From SIG459 sp045631645 (GTDB lineage Bacteria; Bacillota; Clostridia; Oscillospirales; Oscillospiraceae), in contig JAZQVC010000014.1 of the NCBI GenBank assembly GCA_045631645.1, positions 1-42,668 on the forward strand: a DNA stretch of 42,668 bases. Reading direction: 5' to 3'. The first letter of the stretch is position 1; every line of letters begins with the position of its first letter. Positions 1-8,237 of this stretch are shown in pieces. The notes beneath the pieces were generated by a model that searched no databases, had not been told where the DNA came from, and worked only from the letters and a program-made list of their open reading frames with translations. The translations under genes were made by a program, and so were the position numbers.

Positions 1-1430
1 CGCTTCATTTTCTCGCTCTGGCGGTGGAGAACATCGGCATACTCTCTGTGCTTGGGATTATCGCAGTCCTCCCGGCAGATCAGGTCGGAATAATTGATAA
101 GGCTGGTCAGCGGGGTTTTCAAATCGTGGCTCACATTGGTGATAAGCTCCGTTTTCATCCTCTCGGAGCTCATGCGCTGCTCCACCGCCTTGTTCACCGT
201 CTGGGAAATTCCCTTCAGATCCTCGGCATGCTCGCGGAATGCGCGGGGCATAAGACGGGTATCCGCCTGAAAGCTCATATCCCCCTCCGCAACCGCCTTG
301 CCGCAGCGGCGCAGCTCTCGGAGCATAAGACAGAAATATATAAGTCCCGCCAGCAGCGCAACTGTCTCCAAAAGCCAGAAGATAACTTCCGCGCCGGGGT
401 AATAGCCCGTAATAAGGATGAAGAAAAGCTCCAAAATGGCAATGCCGCCGAATACAAGTCCTGCCTGCCAGAAAAAGCGCAGATTCATGAAGTAGCGGAA
501 AAGCCTCTTTATGCCTCTCCAGATTGCCCTCATTCCTCGCCAGCAAAGCTTAAGCAACCGAAAAACGAGGGTGTTGCGCCAAATAGTGCCAAGCTTTATC
601 CGCAGAGCAAGGCTCATGAGCCATCCAAGGAGCAGCGAGGCTATGGCCGCAGCCACAGCAGGAGCAAAAACCAGCAAAAGTTCCTCTTCATAACTCAACT
701 CCACCATCAATGCAAGAAGCAGAATACCGAGCCCTACGGCAATGGCCGTAAGCAGATCAAAGGGTATAGCTGTCGCCCATGAGGGGGTGATACCGGCTTT
801 CTTGGGCCGGCGTCCTGCGGCTTTCAGCAGGAAAACTGCAAACAAAATCAAAAGTACAAGTGCAGCTATTGCGGCTGGATAAATGAGATAGCGAAGGGCA
901 AAGCAAGCCTCCGTAAGGATATAGGTCAGCATATACATATCGGGATATTCCGGTTTTTCCGCAATGAGCAGACGAACGCGCACAAGGTTTCCCGATTCGC
1001 TATCAAAATAAGGAATGATGCTTCCGTCGTCTGCAGAATAATAATGCCATACCTGCTCGTATATCTCGCCTGCCCCGTCCATATTGCCGTGGCTCCATGT
1101 CCAGTTCTGCTCGCCTGAGCAGACGATGTCGGCGGCATGTATGTTGCGCCCCGTCATCATATTGTCCACGGCGTACTGGTGGTTTCCGCCGCCCACATAA
1201 ACGCCTATAAGACGGGTATCGTTATGAACCTGACTCCAGTTAAGCTCTTCTAAAACATCCTCCCTCTCCGAGTTATAAACACCAAACTCCACCATAAACG
1301 CAATGCCAACAACTCCTGCCGCAAGAGTCAAAAGCATCACCACAGCCAGAATGAATACAAGAGCCTTTACTGCTCCCGAATGGTTCAGGGGCAGCCTTTT
1401 CTTTTCGGTTGGATTAAGTTTCTCGTTCAT
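1..1430 (-). CDS. Sensor histidine kinase, C-terminal part outside the window
   Basis: This is the membrane sensor of a two-component system, reading leftward and cut by the window edge after about 476 codons. I translated it directly from the minus strand. It starts MNEKLNPTEKK at ATG 1430 and overlaps the regulator stop codon by 4 bases (ATGA), so the two are translationally coupled. A first membrane helix lies near residues 20-42, followed by a roughly 100-residue extracytoplasmic part and then several hydrophobic helices (around residues 150-350). The phosphoacceptor helix has the H-box NVSHDLKTPL, with His435 encoded at 126-128. The ATP-binding domain is outside the window. The several helices before the H-box, rather than a simple two-helix sensor, resemble Clostridia kinases of unknown stimulus. 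The stimulus cannot be told from the sequence. Confidence 0.9.
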   Translation of the reverse strand, partial: MNEKLNPTEKKRLPLNHSGAVKALVFILAVVMLLTLAAGVVGIAFMVEFGVYNSEREDVLEELNWSQVHNDTRLIGVYVGGGNHQYAVDNMMTGRNIHAADIVCSGEQNWTWSHGNMDGAGEIYEQVWHYYSADDGSIIPYFDSESGNLVRVRLLIAEKPEYPDMYMLTYILTEACFALRYLIYPAAIAALVLLILFAVFLLKAAGRRPKKAGITPSWATAIPFDLLTAIAVGLGILLLALMVELSYEEELLLVFAPAVAAAIASLLLGWLMSLALRIKLGTIWRNTLVFRLLKLCWRGMRAIWRGIKRLFRYFMNLRFFWQAGLVFGGIAILELFFILITGYYPGAEVIFWLLETVALLAGLIYFCLMLRELRRCGKAVAEGDMSFQADTRLMPRAFREHAEDLKGISQTVNKAVEQRMSSERMKTELITNVSHDLKTPLTSLINYSDLICREDCDNPKHREYADVLHRQSEKMK

Positions 1431-2125
1431 CTTCCTGATCCTTTCTCCATTTTATAGCCCTGACCCCAGACAACCTTGATATATCGCGGCTTGGCGGGGT
1501 CTATCTCTATTTTCTCCCTAAGATGGCGGATGTGCACCGCAACGGTGTTCTCGCTGCCGTAGGGCGCGTCCTTCCAAATCCTGCGGTATATCTCCTGCGG
1601 AGAAAACACCTGACCGGGATGCTCCATCAAAAGCCGAAGAATTTCAAACTCCGTTGGGGTGAGGCTTATGCTCTCTCCGTCCAAAGTAACGCTTTTTCCC
1701 CTGTTATCCAGCTCAATCCCTCCGATGCGAAGACTCTCGGAGCGGACAGTGCCGCCACCCAAAAGAACATAGCGCCGCAGAGCCGAGCGAACGCGGGCAA
1801 TCACTTCCACAGGGTTAAAGGGCTTTGTTATATAGTCGTCGGCACCGGTATTCAGACCGAGAATTATATCCGTATCCTCGCTTTTTGCGGTGAGAAGTAT
1901 CACGGGCACATTGCTCTTTTCGCGAATTTTCACCATTGCCGAAATGCCGTCCATTGCCGGCATCATAATATCCATAAGCACCAGCTGAATATCCTCTTTT
2001 TCAATCATTTCCAAAGCCTCAAGACCGTTATATGCCTCAAAAGTACATATATCCTCCGAGGATAAATATATTTTCAGAGCGTTGACAATGTCCCGCTCAT
2101 CATCGCAGATAAGAATGTTGTACAT
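1427..2125 (-). CDS. OmpR/PhoB-family response regulator
   Basis: This is a 232-residue DNA-binding response regulator and the partner of the kinase that follows it. The receiver domain (residues 1-115) has the acidic pair D8-D9, the phosphoacceptor D52 in LVLMDIMMP, T79 and K101 (TKP). The C-terminal winged helix (about 130-230) has the PhoB-type stretch LTPTEFEILRLL and ends in VWGQGYKME. Length and domain order are normal for the family. It is the first gene of a two-gene operon. A pair of direct repeats with 11-bp spacing upstream (2193-2209) is a plausible self-binding site, which suggests autoregulation. The target regulon is not visible. Confidence 0.95.
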   Translation of the reverse strand: MYNILICDDERDIVNALKIYLSSEDICTFEAYNGLEALEMIEKEDIQLVLMDIMMPAMDGISAMVKIREKSNVPVILLTAKSEDTDIILGLNTGADDYITKPFNPVEVIARVRSALRRYVLLGGGTVRSESLRIGGIELDNRGKSVTLDGESISLTPTEFEILRLLMEHPGQVFSPQEIYRRIWKDAPYGSENTVAVHIRHLREKIEIDPAKPRYIKVVWGQGYKMEKGSGR

Positions 2126-2151
2126 TTGCTTTCTCCTGCCTTTCTGCCTAT

Positions 2152-2209
2152 ATAATACACCAATGATTTTTAATAAAAAAGTAGTGAAATGTTTAAGACT
2201 TTCTTAAGA
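2152..2209 (-). promoter_or_regulatory. Promoter of the two-component operon with a probable regulator box
   Basis: On the minus strand a -10 like TATTAT is at 2157-2152, but 17 bp upstream there is only a T-run and no good -35. Just upstream are two copies of TTAAGA in direct orientation when read on the plus strand (2193-2198 and 2204-2209), exactly 11 bp apart, the usual spacing of half-sites for OmpR/PhoB regulators. A weak -35 with an upstream tandem box fits an activated, self-controlled promoter. The spacing is seen; the function is inferred. Confidence 0.55.
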
Positions 2210-2315
2210 TGCTCCTCTGCTTGAAAACTTCTGACAGCGCTTTGCAAGCTCTTCGGAAACCGCCTCGGCACGTTTGTATAAATATGTTGGATTTTTGTCC
2301 GCTAATTTAAATATT

Positions 2316-2343
2316 TTGTAGACATCCAATAATTGGATATGCT
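2316..2343 (+). promoter_or_regulatory. Promoter of the ROK-nagA operon with a palindromic operator candidate
   Basis: The -35 TTGTAG (2316-2321) and -10 TATGCT (2338-2343) are 16 bp apart. The spacer contains a perfect 15-bp palindrome, ATCCAAT-A-ATTGGAT (2324-2338), whose last base is the first base of the -10. A repressor bound there would block RNA polymerase. The leader to the start codon at 2407 is about 55 nt and carries a clear ribosome site, AGAGGAG. Confidence 0.6.
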
Positions 2344-2406
2344 AAACTGAAATGGTGAAAACCCTTAAAAATACTACAAAATCTTAATTTTCAGAGGAGC
2401 GAAATT

Positions 2407-3783
2407 ATGAAAAGATTCGGTGTGGAAGTTCAGCTTAAAAACATCCCTTGCCTCGACAAGGAGTTCATGCCCATCCTGCGTTTCAACCGCGCATTTCTTG
2501 CCACCTCAAAGAAGCCTTTCTCCGTTGCTGTAGAACGTGCCGACGGCCAGATGGCAAGCTGCAACACCTTCATTCACGGCACTGAAGAAATGTTCGAGGC
2601 CGACTGCTACTATGTTGAGCGCCTTGTAAAGACCATCCTCTGGATGAAAGGCGGCTACAAAGTTTATGTTGCCGGCGACGAAAAGGTTTATGAATATCTC
2701 AAGAGCACCTATAACGCAGGCGGACAGCAGGAGTTCGACTGGGACTACATGGGCAACATCTTCGAAAAGCCCTTCGAGGTAGTTATGGTTGACTCTGTTC
2801 CCGAAGCCAAGGATTCTCCCAAGGCTATGGGTGGCCATCTTGGCGGCTGCCGCATCGGCTTTGACGCAGGCGGATCTGACCGCAAGGTCAGCGCTGTTGT
2901 GGACGGCGAGACCGTTTACTCCGAGGAAGTTGTATGGTTCCCCAAGGTAAACTCCGACCCCGACTATCACTATGATGGCATCGTTGCCGCTCTGAAGTCC
3001 GCCGCTTCCCACATGCCCAGAGTTGACGCTGTCGGCGTTTCCTCCGCAGGCATTTACATCAACAACCGCACCATGTCCGCCTCCCTCTTCCTGCAGGTTC
3101 CCAAAGAGCTTTACGCAGAGAAGGTTAAGGACATCTACATCCGCGCCATCACCGATACTTTCGGCAATGTTCCCTACTCCGTCATCAACGACGGCGACGT
3201 CAGCGCTCTTGCAGGCGCAATGAGCCTGGGTGAGAACAGCGTTCTTGGTATCGCAATGGGCACCAGCGAGGCTGTCGGCTATGTTGACAGCGAAGGCCGC
3301 ATCACCGGCTGGCTCAACGAGCTGGCTTTCGTTCCCGTTGACGCTCATCCCGACGCAATGCGCGACGAATGGAGCGGCGACATCGGCTGCGGCGTTAAGT
3401 ATTTCTCTCAGGACAGCGTTATCAAGCTTGCACCCCGCGCAGGCATTGAGCTGGACGAGAGCCTCTCCCCCGCTGAAAAGCTGAAGGTTGTCCAGAAGCT
3501 GATGGCAGAGGATGATGAGCGCGCAGTTCAGGTATATGACAGCATCGGCGTTTATCTCGGCCACACCCTCGCTTACTACTACGACCTCTACGGCTGCAAG
3601 CATGTTCTCCTCCTCGGCCGCGTTATGTCCGGCAAGGGCGGCGACCTTATCCTTGAGCGCGCAAAGGCAGTTCTCGCCGACGAGTATGCCGACATCGCCG
3701 ACCAGATCAACCCCTGCCTCCCCGATGAGAAGTTCCGCCGTGTCGGCCAGTCCATGGCTGCCGCCAGCCTTCCCGAAGCCTAA
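2407..3783 (+). CDS. Atypical ROK-family protein, probable sugar or amino-sugar kinase
   Basis: This 458-residue protein is probably an actin-fold sugar kinase or a ROK-derived sensor. The ROK part starts near residue 148 with a phosphate-1 motif, GFDAGGSDRKVSAV (D153), in place of the usual DxGGT. It then shows VGVSSAGIYINNR (about 209-221), NDGDVSALAG with the likely catalytic Asp262 (canonical NDANAAALGE), and GIAMGTSEAVGY (phosphate-2 region, 281-292). The CxCGxxGC zinc motif typical of ROK kinases is missing; only GDIGCGVKYF is found near its place. The first 145 residues are an extra domain I do not recognise; usual ROK kinases are about 300 residues. It is followed 31 bp later by nagA, so a GlcNAc-type substrate is a reasonable guess. 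Kinase activity is not certain. Confidence 0.8.
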   Translation: MKRFGVEVQLKNIPCLDKEFMPILRFNRAFLATSKKPFSVAVERADGQMASCNTFIHGTEEMFEADCYYVERLVKTILWMKGGYKVYVAGDEKVYEYLKSTYNAGGQQEFDWDYMGNIFEKPFEVVMVDSVPEAKDSPKAMGGHLGGCRIGFDAGGSDRKVSAVVDGETVYSEEVVWFPKVNSDPDYHYDGIVAALKSAASHMPRVDAVGVSSAGIYINNRTMSASLFLQVPKELYAEKVKDIYIRAITDTFGNVPYSVINDGDVSALAGAMSLGENSVLGIAMGTSEAVGYVDSEGRITGWLNELAFVPVDAHPDAMRDEWSGDIGCGVKYFSQDSVIKLAPRAGIELDESLSPAEKLKVVQKLMAEDDERAVQVYDSIGVYLGHTLAYYYDLYGCKHVLLLGRVMSGKGGDLILERAKAVLADEYADIADQINPCLPDEKFRRVGQSMAAASLPEA

Positions 3784-3814
3784 AGATATATAACTTCATT
3801 TTAAGGAGATAGTT

Positions 3815-4924
3815 ATGCTTATTAAAAACGCAAAGGTTTTCATCGGCAAGAGCTTTGTTGAAGCCGATGTTGAATTTGATAAGACCATTCTCGCCGTCGG
3901 CAAGCTCAGCGGCGAGGCCGACATTGACGCAAAGGGCGCTTACCTTGTCCCCGGTCTCGTGGATATCCACACCCACGGCGCTATGGATCAGGATTTCTCC
4001 GACGGCATCGCCGAAGGTCTGCACACAATGGCCGACTACTATGCCTCCCACGGCGTCACCAGCTTCCTTGCCACCACCATGACTTTGAAAGAGGAAGCTC
4101 TCACTCCTGCAATGAACGTCATCCGCGACTTCAAGCGTGAGAAGGGCGCAAAATGCGCAGGTATCCACCTTGAAGGTCCCTTCCTTGGTTATGCAAAGCG
4201 CGGCGCTCAGGCTGCCGAAAATCTCCACGCACCCGACTGCGATATGTATGACCGTCTCAACGCCGAATGCGGCGGAATAGTCCGCCTTATCACTGTTGCT
4301 CCCGATGAGCCCGGCGCAATGGAGTTTATAAGCCACGTCTCCAAAACCGCAGCAGTCAGCCTTGGCCATACCTCCTGCAGCTATGAGCAGGCTATGGAAG
4401 CCTTCGGTCGCGGCGCAAGCCACGCCACCCACCTTTTCAACGGCATGGACGGACTCCACCACCGCAAGCCCGGCATCGTTGCCGCAGCTATGGACGCAGG
4501 TGCAAGCGTTGAGCTTATCTGCGATGGACTCCATATCCACCCTGCCGTTATCCGCCTTGCCCACCGTCTTTACGGAGACAAGCTGAATCTCATCTCCGAT
4601 TCCCTCCGCTGCGCAGGCATGCCCGACGGCGACTATATGCTGGGCGGCCAGCCCATCACCGTGAAGAGTGGCAAAGCCACCCTCACCGGTACTGACACCC
4701 TTGCAGGCTCTTCCATCTCCATGCTGGATGCAGTGCGCAATGTTGTCTCCTTCGGTCTGCCTCTCGCCGACGCAATCTATTGCGCCAGCACCGCTCCCGC
4801 AGACGCAGTTCGCCTTTATAACATTGGCCGCATTTCCTGCGGCTGCGCTGCCGACCTGCTGCTCCTCGATGAAAATCTGGAGCTGAAGGCCGTGTTTGTT
4901 GACGGCGAAAGCCAGAAAATCTGA
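3815..4924 (+). CDS. nagA: N-acetylglucosamine-6-phosphate deacetylase
   Basis: NagA converts GlcNAc-6-phosphate to glucosamine-6-phosphate and acetate in the cytoplasm. The 369-residue length is usual for the family. Metal and catalytic residues of the amidohydrolase barrel are visible: H52 and H54 in DIHTHG, E120 in GIHLEGPF, H185 in SLGHTS, H206 in ATHLFNGM, H240/H242 in DGLHIHP, and the catalytic Asp262 in LISDSLRCAGM. The start ATG has AAGGAG about 6 nt upstream. It is the second gene after the ROK protein and ends at a terminator-like hairpin. A glucosamine-6-phosphate deaminase (nagB) is not in this window. Confidence 0.95.
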   Translation: MLIKNAKVFIGKSFVEADVEFDKTILAVGKLSGEADIDAKGAYLVPGLVDIHTHGAMDQDFSDGIAEGLHTMADYYASHGVTSFLATTMTLKEEALTPAMNVIRDFKREKGAKCAGIHLEGPFLGYAKRGAQAAENLHAPDCDMYDRLNAECGGIVRLITVAPDEPGAMEFISHVSKTAAVSLGHTSCSYEQAMEAFGRGASHATHLFNGMDGLHHRKPGIVAAAMDAGASVELICDGLHIHPAVIRLAHRLYGDKLNLISDSLRCAGMPDGDYMLGGQPITVKSGKATLTGTDTLAGSSISMLDAVRNVVSFGLPLADAIYCASTAPADAVRLYNIGRISCGCAADLLLLDENLELKAVFVDGESQKI

Positions 4925-4928
4925 AATA

Positions 4929-4977
4929 AAGCCGCGCTGATGCCCTCGCTGGCACCGGCGCGGCTTAGTTCGCTTTT
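4929..4977 (+). terminator. Terminator or attenuator after nagA
   Basis: The stem AAGCCGCGC (4929-4937) pairs with GCGCGGCTT (4958-4966). An inner TGCC/GGCA pair follows, and a T-tract comes slightly downstream (4973-4979). The T-run is displaced from the stem, so termination may be partial, letting some transcripts continue into the regulator gene 14 bp later. Confidence 0.6.
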
Positions 4978-4990
4978 TTAGAGGATTGCC

Positions 4991-5905
4991 ATGGACTACA
5001 GAGCCAGAAAGCTGAAAAAAATTATAGATGTGGACGAGCTATACTCCGTTCACTATTTTGAATATTCCAGCTCCTATTCCTTCATCGGCGAAAAGCACGA
5101 CTTTTGGGAGATAGTTTATGTGGACTCCGGCACCATTGAGATAACTGCTGCGGCACACAAAATCTCCCTCGCAAGAGGTCAGTTAATATTCCACCCTCCC
5201 GGAGAGTTCCACGCTCTGGCTGCCAACGGTCTTGAAGCACCCAATCTTGTGGTCATCGGCTTCGGCTGCAAAAATGCCGCTATGGAATTTTTCAAGGGTT
5301 ACCGCGGCTTTATGGGAGCTGCGGAGCGCGAGCTGCTGGCCCGCATAGTGGAGGAAAGCCGCCGCGCCTATCTGACCCCCCTCAACGATCCCACCACCAA
5401 AAGTCTCCAGATTTCCCCCGATGCACCCATAGGCGCAGAACAGATTATAAGAGCCTCCCTCGAGGAGCTTTTGCTGCTGCTTATGAGAAGAGGCGAGAGC
5501 CTCAGCGGAAGAGAGAGCGGAAAGCTTCGCGGCGACAGTGCCGCAGCGGAAGCCATAAAGGAGTATCTTGAACAGCGCCTTGACCAGCCCCTCAGCGTGG
5601 AGCAGATCTGCCGCGACAACATGATTGGCCGCAGCCAGCTCCAAAAGCTTTTCCACGACGAGACGGGCGGCGGCATTATGGAATATTTCTCCGAGCTGAA
5701 AATCAAGGCCGCCCGAAGAATGATAAGAGAAGGCCGCCTCAACATGACCCAGATCGCCCTGCAGTTGGGTTTCCAGTCCGTTCACTATTTCTCCCGCCGC
5801 TTCAAGCAGTTCACGGGAATGAGCCCCAGCGAATATTCCGAAAGTGTAAAGATGCTGGCAGAGGCCGATAACAGCTTATCGGACAATCGTGCAAATAATT
5901 TATAA
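4991..5905 (+). CDS. AraC-family transcriptional regulator
   Basis: This 304-residue regulator has an N-terminal cupin-type sensor fold (about residues 20-100; HDFWEIVYVDSG, then FHPPGEFHAL) and a C-terminal double helix-turn-helix (about 188-285; PLSVEQICRDNMIGRSQLQKLF and the second helix ending in FSRRFKQFTGMSPSEY). This is the sugar-responsive XylS/AraC architecture. The ribosome site GAGG precedes ATG 4991. It lies between the ROK-nagA pair and galE and probably controls one or both, but its binding sites are not established. The palindrome in the ROK-nagA promoter is one candidate, although AraC proteins usually bind direct repeats. Confidence 0.92.
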   Translation: MDYRARKLKKIIDVDELYSVHYFEYSSSYSFIGEKHDFWEIVYVDSGTIEITAAAHKISLARGQLIFHPPGEFHALAANGLEAPNLVVIGFGCKNAAMEFFKGYRGFMGAAERELLARIVEESRRAYLTPLNDPTTKSLQISPDAPIGAEQIIRASLEELLLLLMRRGESLSGRESGKLRGDSAAAEAIKEYLEQRLDQPLSVEQICRDNMIGRSQLQKLFHDETGGGIMEYFSELKIKAARRMIREGRLNMTQIALQLGFQSVHYFSRRFKQFTGMSPSEYSESVKMLAEADNSLSDNRANNL

Positions 5906-5915
5906 TATTAACTAT

Positions 5916-5943
5916 TTGATTTTTGCTGTAAATATTATATAAT
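5916..5943 (+). promoter_or_regulatory. Promoter of galE
   Basis: The -35 TTGATT (5916-5921), a 16-bp spacer and a consensus -10 TATAAT (5938-5943) lie in a very AT-rich stretch right after the araC stop. The transcript would start about 45 nt before the galE ATG. Confidence 0.7.
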
Positions 5944-5995
5944 GTAAAAGTTGGAACAAAACATACTTTAAGTTTTTTGAAAGGAAGATAAGCTT

Positions 5996-7015
5996 ATGTC
6001 CATTCTTGTCACCGGCGGCACCGGATACATCGGCAGCCACGCCTGCGTTGAGCTCATTGAAGCAGGTTACGACATCATTGTTGTGGATAACCTCAGCAAC
6101 TCCTGTGAAGAATCCCTTGCCCGCGTAGAGAAGATCACCGGCAAAACTATCCCCTTTATAAATACCGAACTTTGTGACGAGGCAGCAACCGAGGCTGTTT
6201 TTGAGAAGTATCCCGACATCGAGGCCGTTATGCATTTTGCAGGTCTGAAGGCTGTCGGCGAAAGCGTAAGCAAACCCCTTGAGTACTATACCAACAACCT
6301 TATCAGCACCCTCAACCTGCTCAACGTTATGCGTCGCCACGGCGTTAACAACTTCGTGTTCTCCTCCTCCGCCACCGTTTACGGCGATCCCGCAACCGTT
6401 CCCATCAACGAGGATTTCCCCACCGGCGGCACCACCAACCCCTACGGCACCACCAAGCTCTTCATTGAGCGCATCCTCATCGACTACTGCAAGGCAGCTC
6501 CCGAACTGAATGTTGCCCTTCTGCGCTACTTCAACCCCATCGGAGCTCACGAGAGCGGTCTCATCGGCGAAGATCCCAACGGAATTCCCAACAACCTTGT
6601 TCCTTATATTGCACAGGTTGCAGTTGGCAAGCTGGAGAAGCTCCATGTTTACGGCGATGATTATCCCACCAAAGACGGCACCGGCGTGCGCGATTATATC
6701 CACGTTGTTGACCTTGCAAAGGGTCATGTTGCCGCTTTGAAGAAGCTGGATACCAATTGCGGAATGTTTATCTGCAATCTTGGCACCGGCAATGGCTACA
6801 GCGTTCTTGAGGTTCTCCGCGCCTACGAAAAGGCCTGCGGCAAGACCCTCCCCTATGTTATCGACCCCCGCCGTCCCGGCGACATTGCAGAGTGCTTTGC
6901 AGACCCCAAGAAGGCCTACGACGAGATGGGCTGGAAGGCAGAGCTGGGCATCGAAGAGATGTGCGCAAGCAGCTGGAAATGGCAGAGCATGAACCCCAAC
7001 GGCTTCAAAGGCTAA
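5996..7015 (+). CDS. galE: UDP-glucose 4-epimerase
   Basis: GalE is an NAD-dependent epimerase that interconverts UDP-glucose and UDP-galactose, and in many bacteria also UDP-GlcNAc and UDP-GalNAc. The Rossmann glycine motif TGGTGYIGSH is at residues 6-15. The catalytic Ser and YxxxK are seen in FSSSATVYG and NPYGTTKLF (Y150, K154). The 339-residue length is normal. It stands between an AraC regulator and a nucleotidyltransferase-NahK pair, so a role in hexosamine or galactose salvage is likely. A 270-bp structured repeat separates it from the next gene. Confidence 0.96.
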   Translation: MSILVTGGTGYIGSHACVELIEAGYDIIVVDNLSNSCEESLARVEKITGKTIPFINTELCDEAATEAVFEKYPDIEAVMHFAGLKAVGESVSKPLEYYTNNLISTLNLLNVMRRHGVNNFVFSSSATVYGDPATVPINEDFPTGGTTNPYGTTKLFIERILIDYCKAAPELNVALLRYFNPIGAHESGLIGEDPNGIPNNLVPYIAQVAVGKLEKLHVYGDDYPTKDGTGVRDYIHVVDLAKGHVAALKKLDTNCGMFICNLGTGNGYSVLEVLRAYEKACGKTLPYVIDPRRPGDIAECFADPKKAYDEMGWKAELGIEEMCASSWKWQSMNPNGFKG

Positions 7016-7285
7016 GCCTGACAGACATAGTCCGGACCCGTTTTTGAGGGCATATCCGTCGGCATTGCTGCGTTGTCGGCTTTTGACAGGCACAAAGCCT
7101 ATCTGCAAGCCGCCGCCTTGCACTGTCTTAGCATATGACCTCAAAAATCTTCGACTCCACGAGAGTGGATTTTTGTGTCAGGCAAAATTGAATGATGCGG
7201 GTGGGTGGTAACCCACCAAAGAATGAAATAAAGTCTGGCGCTAAAATCCGCCTCGCGGAGCGTGTTCGGATTATATCTGTCAGGC
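7016..7285 (+). repeat. 270-bp intergenic element with 22-bp terminal inverted repeats
   Basis: The gap between galE and the nucleotidyltransferase is bounded by an inverted repeat: GCCTGACAGACATAGTCC... at 7016-7037 matches the reverse complement of 7264-7285 at 19 of 22 positions. TGTCAGGC recurs inside at 7176-7183. Nested pairs include TTTTTGAGG (about 7042) with its complement near 7141-7150, a TCCAC-GAGA-GTGGA hairpin followed by five T (7156-7174), and GGTGGGT-GGTA-ACCCACC (7200-7217). No open frame and no transposase are seen. It may be a MITE-like element or a long structured RNA leader that modulates the downstream genes. Confidence 0.65.
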
Positions 7286-7306
7286 TAATCGAGAGGAGAA
7301 ATAGAA

Positions 7307-8233
7307 ATGAGCAAACCCGTTCTGGTAGTTATGGCAGCAGGCATGGGCAGCCGTTACGGCGGTCTTAAGCAGATCGACCCCGTTGGCAAGCACGGCCAGC
7401 TTATTATAGACTATTCCATCTATGACGCAGTTCGCGCAGGCTTCGAGACTGTTGTCTTCGTCATCAAGCACGAGATCGAGGACGCTTTCAGAGAGGCTAT
7501 CGGCAGTCGTATGGAGAAAATCTGCAACGTAAAGTATGCTTATCAGGAGCTTAATGATCTCCCCGAAGGCTACTCCGTTCCCGAAGGCCGCAGCAAGCCC
7601 TGGGGCACCTGCCACGCTATTCTTGCCGCACGCAAGGTAGTGGACGGTCCTTTCGCTGTTGTCAATGCCGACGACTATTACGGTCCCGACGCTTTCAAGA
7701 CCATCTATGATTACCTCAGCACCCACGAAGACAGCGAGAACTGCTATGAGTTCTCTATGGTTGGCTACCTCCTCGGAAACACCGTCACCGAGCACGGCCA
7801 TGTTGCCCGCGGTGTCTGCGTTGAGGACGAGAACAACTACCTTGTAACCGTCACCGAGCGCACCCGCATCGAGAAAGACGGCGAAAACGCCCGTTTCACC
7901 GAGGATGATGGTCAGACTTGGGAGCCCCTGTCCGGCAACACCATCGTTTCCATGAACCTCTGGGGTCTCAGCGCCTCCTTCATGGCAGAGGCCGAAGCTC
8001 GCTTCAGCGCTTTCCTTGACAAGGCTCTTGTTGAAAATCCCCTTAAGGGTGAGTACTTCCTCCCCAGCGTTATCAGCGCCCTCATCGAAGAGGGCAAAGC
8101 CCGTGCCAAGGTGCTCAGAAGCGCCGACAAGTGGTACGGCGTAACCTATCAGGCAGACAAGCCCGTTGTTGTGGCTGCAATTGCCGAGAAGACCGCCGCA
8201 GGCGTCTATCCTGAAAAACTTTGGGAGGTATAA
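7307..8233 (+). CDS. Sugar-phosphate nucleotidyltransferase (NTP_transferase fold)
   Basis: This 308-residue protein probably transfers a nucleotidyl group to a sugar 1-phosphate. The N-terminal signature VVMAAGMGSRYGGLKQ (residues 7-22) and VVNADDYYGPDAF (118-130, with the metal-binding Asp122) place it in the nucleotidyltransferase superfamily. The ribosome site GAGAGGAG is close to ATG 7307. Only 4 bp separate it from the NahK-like kinase, whose ribosome site lies inside this gene, so the two are coupled. The simplest reading is that it activates the HexNAc-1-phosphate made by that kinase to a nucleotide sugar that GalE could epimerise. The nucleotide and sugar are not provable from sequence. 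Confidence 0.85.
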   Translation: MSKPVLVVMAAGMGSRYGGLKQIDPVGKHGQLIIDYSIYDAVRAGFETVVFVIKHEIEDAFREAIGSRMEKICNVKYAYQELNDLPEGYSVPEGRSKPWGTCHAILAARKVVDGPFAVVNADDYYGPDAFKTIYDYLSTHEDSENCYEFSMVGYLLGNTVTEHGHVARGVCVEDENNYLVTVTERTRIEKDGENARFTEDDGQTWEPLSGNTIVSMNLWGLSASFMAEAEARFSAFLDKALVENPLKGEYFLPSVISALIEEGKARAKVLRSADKWYGVTYQADKPVVVAAIAEKTAAGVYPEKLWEV

Positions 8234-8237
8234 GAAA

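Noticed and set aside
24..782. A 252-codon plus-strand frame at the left edge
   Set aside because: Antisense to the histidine kinase, whose H-box and coupling to the regulator are clear.
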